Part shown: positions 14,843 to 16,928 of the stretch, in pieces
Numbering within the stretch: position 1 is the stretch's first letter
How the letters are laid out: every line of letters starts with the position of its first letter
Assembly: GCA_031287815.1 (NCBI GenBank)
Contig: JAITSM010000022.1
Span: 1-16,928, forward strand
Direction of reading: 5' to 3'
DNA: 16,928 nucleotides
Source of the DNA: Prevotellaceae bacterium
Lineage (GTDB): Bacteria > Bacteroidota > Bacteroidia > Bacteroidales > UBA932
Made by a program: the position numbers and the translations under genes
The notes under the pieces: model-generated
Database searches by the model: none
The model's input: the letters and a program-made list of their open reading frames with translations, nothing else
What the model was told of the DNA's origin: nothing

Positions 14843-15277
14843 TTATTTGTTTAGAAATATTTTCATTTCTCCTTTGGCGACAAGGCCTTTTGCGCTGTGC
14901 ACTTCGGCGGCGGCGAGGGTGATGTCCAGCACTTCCTGGAGGATTTTTACGGTCGTAACCAGTTCGTCGCCCACTGCCGGCGTTGCCGTAAAGACCATAT
15001 TCTTGACCGCCGCAATATACCCCACCGGCGCCGGCAGGTTTTGCTGTTTGCAGGTATACCCCACGCGCAGGGCGCAGGACTGGGCGATGTGTTCGATGAT
15101 GCCCGTTTCGTGGAGGCGTCCGTTTTCCAGGAAAATATTTTCCGGAAGGATGGTTAAGCCGGTAGTGGAGCTGTTGTCGTCGAGGGAGAATAGTTTATCG
15201 ACCATTATAATGGGGCTGCGCTGGGGAATGTATTCCGTGATTTGGCCGGCGGCGGCTATAGTTTTTTGCTCTGCCAT
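14843..15277 (-). CDS. Hotdog-fold 3-hydroxyacyl-ACP dehydratase-like protein (ApeP/FabZ type)
   Basis: I start this protein at the ATG at 15277 (MAEQKTIAAAGQI, 144 residues). The frame is open to 15400, but a -7 box lies inside the extension. The opening ITEYIPQRSPIIMVDKLF (13-30) matches the FabZ/FabA hotdog entry PHRxPxLxxDR. Where FabZ has its catalytic GHFPG, this protein has NIFLENGRLHETGI (47-60), then EHIAQ (62-66) at the place of the catalytic-acid helix. That layout is closer to ApeP-like dehydratases of aryl polyene and flexirubin-type pathways than to FabZ of fatty acid synthesis. No polyene synthesis genes are nearby. Substrate and activity are therefore open; acyl-ACP or acyl-CoA binding is inferred. 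It leads into proS. Confidence 0.8.
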   Translation of the reverse strand: MAEQKTIAAAGQITEYIPQRSPIIMVDKLFSLDDNSSTTGLTILPENIFLENGRLHETGIIEHIAQSCALRVGYTCKQQNLPAPVGYIAAVKNMVFTATPAVGDELVTTVKILQEVLDITLAAAEVHSAKGLVAKGEMKIFLNK

Positions 15278-15300
15278 ATTAGAAATGTGAAATAAGGGTG

Positions 15301-15308
15301 CAAAGGTA
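15301..15308 (-). promoter_or_regulatory. Candidate -7 box for the hotdog-proS transcript
   Basis: On the minus strand this reads TACCTTTG, a good TAnnTTTG match, 23 bases before the ATG at 15277. No clear -33 TTG was seen. Confidence 0.5.
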
Positions 15309-15368
15309 ATAAAAATTATGAAGTGTGGTTCGTGTGGTTTCAGGTTTAAGGCTGCTGGCGGTAGGGCC

Positions 15369-15380
15369 GCACGGCCGTGC
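15369..15380. repeat. GC-rich palindrome upstream of hotdog-proS
   Basis: GCACGGCCGTGC is a perfect 12-bp palindrome in the spacer between the hotdog promoter and the 21-bp array. No T-tract follows on either strand. Confidence 0.55.
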
Positions 15381-15446
15381 GCCGTTCTTAATGTATTCAT
15401 TTATCATTTATTGGGGGCTTTCCCCCTTCCGTCCGGGGGATTCTCC

Positions 15447-15698
15447 GCTGCATTCGGGACATCCCCCGGCGCGTTCGGGACATCCCCCGCTGCGTTCGGG
15501 ACATCCCCCGGCGCGTTCGGGACATCCCCCGCTGCGTTCGGGACATCCCCCGCTGCGTTCGGGACATCCCCCGCTGCGTTCGGGACATCCCCCGACGCGT
15601 TCGGGACATCCCCCGCTGCGTTCGGGACATCCCCCGGCACGTTCGGGACATCCCCCGGCGCGTTCGGGACATCCCCCGGCGCGTTCGGGACATCCCCC
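15447..15698. repeat. Tandem array of twelve 21-bp units
   Basis: Twelve contiguous units share TTCGGGACATCCCCC and differ only in the six bases before it: GCTGCG in five units, GGCGCG in four, and GACGCG, GGCACG and GCTGCA once each. There are no spacers, so this is not a CRISPR array. The unit is 21 bases, equal to seven codons and about two helical turns, and contains the dyad GGGACATCCC. On the minus strand an ATG at 15700 opens a 98-codon frame of GDVPNAA/GDVPNAP repeats ending at 15404; another minus frame gives GMSRTQR, and plus frames are open too. I cannot say whether any is translated. It directly follows copy 2 of the shared element and lies between the hotdog and FISUMP genes. Confidence 0.92.
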
Positions 15699-15750
15699 AT
15701 TTTGCCTTACGGCGGCATAAACTGTTCGTATTTTAACCCCTTTTTATTTT
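15686..15750 (-). repeat. Shared 65-bp intergenic element, copy 2
   Basis: On the minus strand this repeats the element at 6028-6092 at roughly four of five positions. GAACAGTTTATGCCGCCG and AAGGCAAA are identical. The peptide frame seen in copy 1 is broken by a stop (GAA to TAA). The element runs straight into the first GGGGATGTCCC of the tandem array, so the array looks like an expansion grown from its downstream edge. Confidence 0.7.
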
Positions 15751-15803
15751 GCCCCTGTGTGGTATGTAAAGAACATTTTAGTTTTTCAAGCTTGTTATAA
15801 AAT

Positions 15804-16928
15804 TTACGGTTGGTAATAACAGCGAACAACACCTAAATTACTGGATTCACCATTATCAGTCTGGCTCCATTCACCACATTTGCTCTGTTGTGTTGTTATT
15901 TCGTCTAAAACTATTCCGTCTTCCCGGCCGATGTCATTTGTGTACCACGCGCTTAAGGAGTCATATACATTACCATTAATGATACCAAATTTGCTCGCCC
16001 AGCCTAGCGGGTCAGTTTTAGGCGTGCATTTTACATTGTTGAGTGGGCGCAATGCAGCTACAAACTCAACACCTGAATTGAATGTTCCAGCGAGAGCGGC
16101 GTAAGTCAGGCGGGTGGGCAATAACCATCCGGGCGGGCATATACCCTGTACATTGCCGGTCGAACCGCTCGAACCCCCTGCATAGGAAGCGTAAATTTGC
16201 GCCCATGTATAAGCCTTGCCGCATTCCTCTTTTGTGCAGCCGCTAATGGCAGAACCCACATCGGCATATTTTACATTTTGCGCCAGCCACCATTTCTTGT
16301 CAGGCATCAAAACAATCCGGTATAATTCATGGTCGCGGGTGTCTTTTATCCACGCTTCCCAATTTTTTGCGCCGCTGGCGCGTTGCTGGCATGGATAGGA
16401 AGCATTCAAGTGTAAATCCATACCGACATATTTGCAAAAATAACCCGGACAACCGGTTTCATCCGTCATGGTGACGGGAATGATGTTCAAAGATGATTGG
16501 GCTATGGTTGTTCCGGCTACTATTTGTGTATTACCGTTTGCATCTTTCAGCGTAAATGGTGGCGTACCTCTTAATGTATACGTTCCGTCGTTGTAATCGC
16601 CTATATTCGGCGGATAGTCGCTGCCATAGGCGCACCAGTTGAACTGGCCGGTGGTACCGCCTAAGGCGGCGGTAACGGTCGCGCCGTTAGCCGTTACAAA
16701 AAAACCGCGCCCGTTTAAATCCGTGTAGGCGCCGGAGGTTACGGAAGCCGAAGTGATGGTGGCTGGCGCAAAGGTACCCGGCGTTGTGCCGGCGACGGAA
16801 CAAAAGTCTACCCACACCCATACGCGGTTGTTGGCGGCTGTGGCCGCATTCCATGAAACGCGGAATTTCACCTCGTGGTTATCATAATTTACACTGATAG
16901 GCGTAACAGTCGCTTGCGCAAAGGCGGC
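15804..16928 (-). CDS. Exported FISUMP-domain protein, 5' end outside window
   Basis: The frame is open from the window edge (16928) to the stop at 15804. The first residues visible, AAFAQA then TVTPISVNYDNHEVKFRVSW, look like the end of a signal peptide with an AQA cleavage site and a mature N-terminus. An internal GTG at 16871 is not the start. A beta-rich N-terminal part is followed by a Cys-rich stretch (TGCPGYFCKYVGMD). The C-terminal half carries the Fibrobacter succinogenes major paralogous domain: DTRDHELYRIVLMPDKKWWLAQNVKY, then GKAYTWAQIY, then GICPPGWLLPT. FISUMP proteins are exported or surface proteins of Bacteroidota and Fibrobacteres with no settled function. No type IX sorting domain is seen at the C-terminus. 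No gene is seen in 15751-15803. Confidence 0.85.
   Translation of the reverse strand, partial: AAFAQATVTPISVNYDNHEVKFRVSWNAATAANNRVWVWVDFCSVAGTTPGTFAPATITSASVTSGAYTDLNGRGFFVTANGATVTAALGGTTGQFNWCAYGSDYPPNIGDYNDGTYTLRGTPPFTLKDANGNTQIVAGTTIAQSSLNIIPVTMTDETGCPGYFCKYVGMDLHLNASYPCQQRASGAKNWEAWIKDTRDHELYRIVLMPDKKWWLAQNVKYADVGSAISGCTKEECGKAYTWAQIYASYAGGSSGSTGNVQGICPPGWLLPTRLTYAALAGTFNSGVEFVAALRPLNNVKCTPKTDPLGWASKFGIINGNVYDSLSAWYTNDIGREDGIVLDEITTQQSKCGEWSQTDNGESSNLGVVRCYYQP

Noticed and set aside
15278..15400. 41-residue N-terminal extension of the hotdog protein
   Set aside because: A TACCTTTG box and a GC palindrome lie in this stretch, and hotdog dehydratases of this type are about 140 residues.
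15447..15698. CRISPR array
   Set aside because: The 21-bp units are contiguous with no spacers, the six-base variable slot is too short and recurs in the same versions, and no cas gene is near.
15318..15800. Plus-strand proteins built from FGTSPAA or SGHPPLR repeats, and a minus-strand GMSRTQR protein
   Set aside because: They are by-products of a stop-free 21-bp tandem repeat. No ribosome binding site or homology supports them; only the minus GDVPNAx frame begins right at the array with an ATG, and that too stays unproven.

Overview
The window looks like a chromosomal segment from a member of the Bacteroidales (Bacteroidota). The evidence is mixed: TAnnTTTG-type -7 promoter boxes upstream of several genes, an Mpi-type serine invertase, Bacteroidales-style GpsA, Pgi and K+-dependent pyrophosphatase proteins, an archaeal-type ProRS, and a FISUMP-domain exported protein. 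No rRNA, tRNA or CRISPR array was seen. The genus cannot be fixed from the sequence alone.

Left region, about 1-3580: AT-rich accessory DNA. It holds, on the minus strand, the C-terminal specificity part of a type IIG restriction-modification enzyme that has lost its methylase half; a divergent Mpi-like DNA invertase; a decayed remnant that I read as a TOTE-type primase/helicase/PLD conflict protein with its middle deleted; a nucleoid-associated NA37/YejK-type protein; and a convergent AraC-family regulator.

Middle and right region, about 3580-15280: GC-richer housekeeping genes, all on the minus strand. In transcription order they are an ApeP/FabZ-like hotdog protein, proS, an unrecognised conserved protein, tilS, a truncated RhuM fragment, gpsA, pgi, a Rossmann/DUF2520 protein, kdsC, a SlyD-like FKBP isomerase with a Cys/His tail, and a membrane pyrophosphatase. 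Together they serve tRNA charging and modification, glycerophospholipid precursor and hexose phosphate metabolism, Kdo/LPS synthesis, folding, and pyrophosphate-driven ion pumping.

Right edge, about 15280-16928: a 12-unit, 21-bp tandem repeat array preceded by a 65-bp sequence that also occurs, in the opposite orientation, in the 5800-6295 spacer. The 5' end of the exported FISUMP-domain protein runs off the window.

The spacers are unusual. Many hold short quasi-periodic word tracts, GC-rich palindromes, a perfect 30-bp palindrome and an orphan terminator. The strongest candidates for something undescribed are the shared 65-bp element with its variable downstream part (tandem array in one copy, stacked palindromes in the other) and the invertase next to a bisected type IIG specificity domain.
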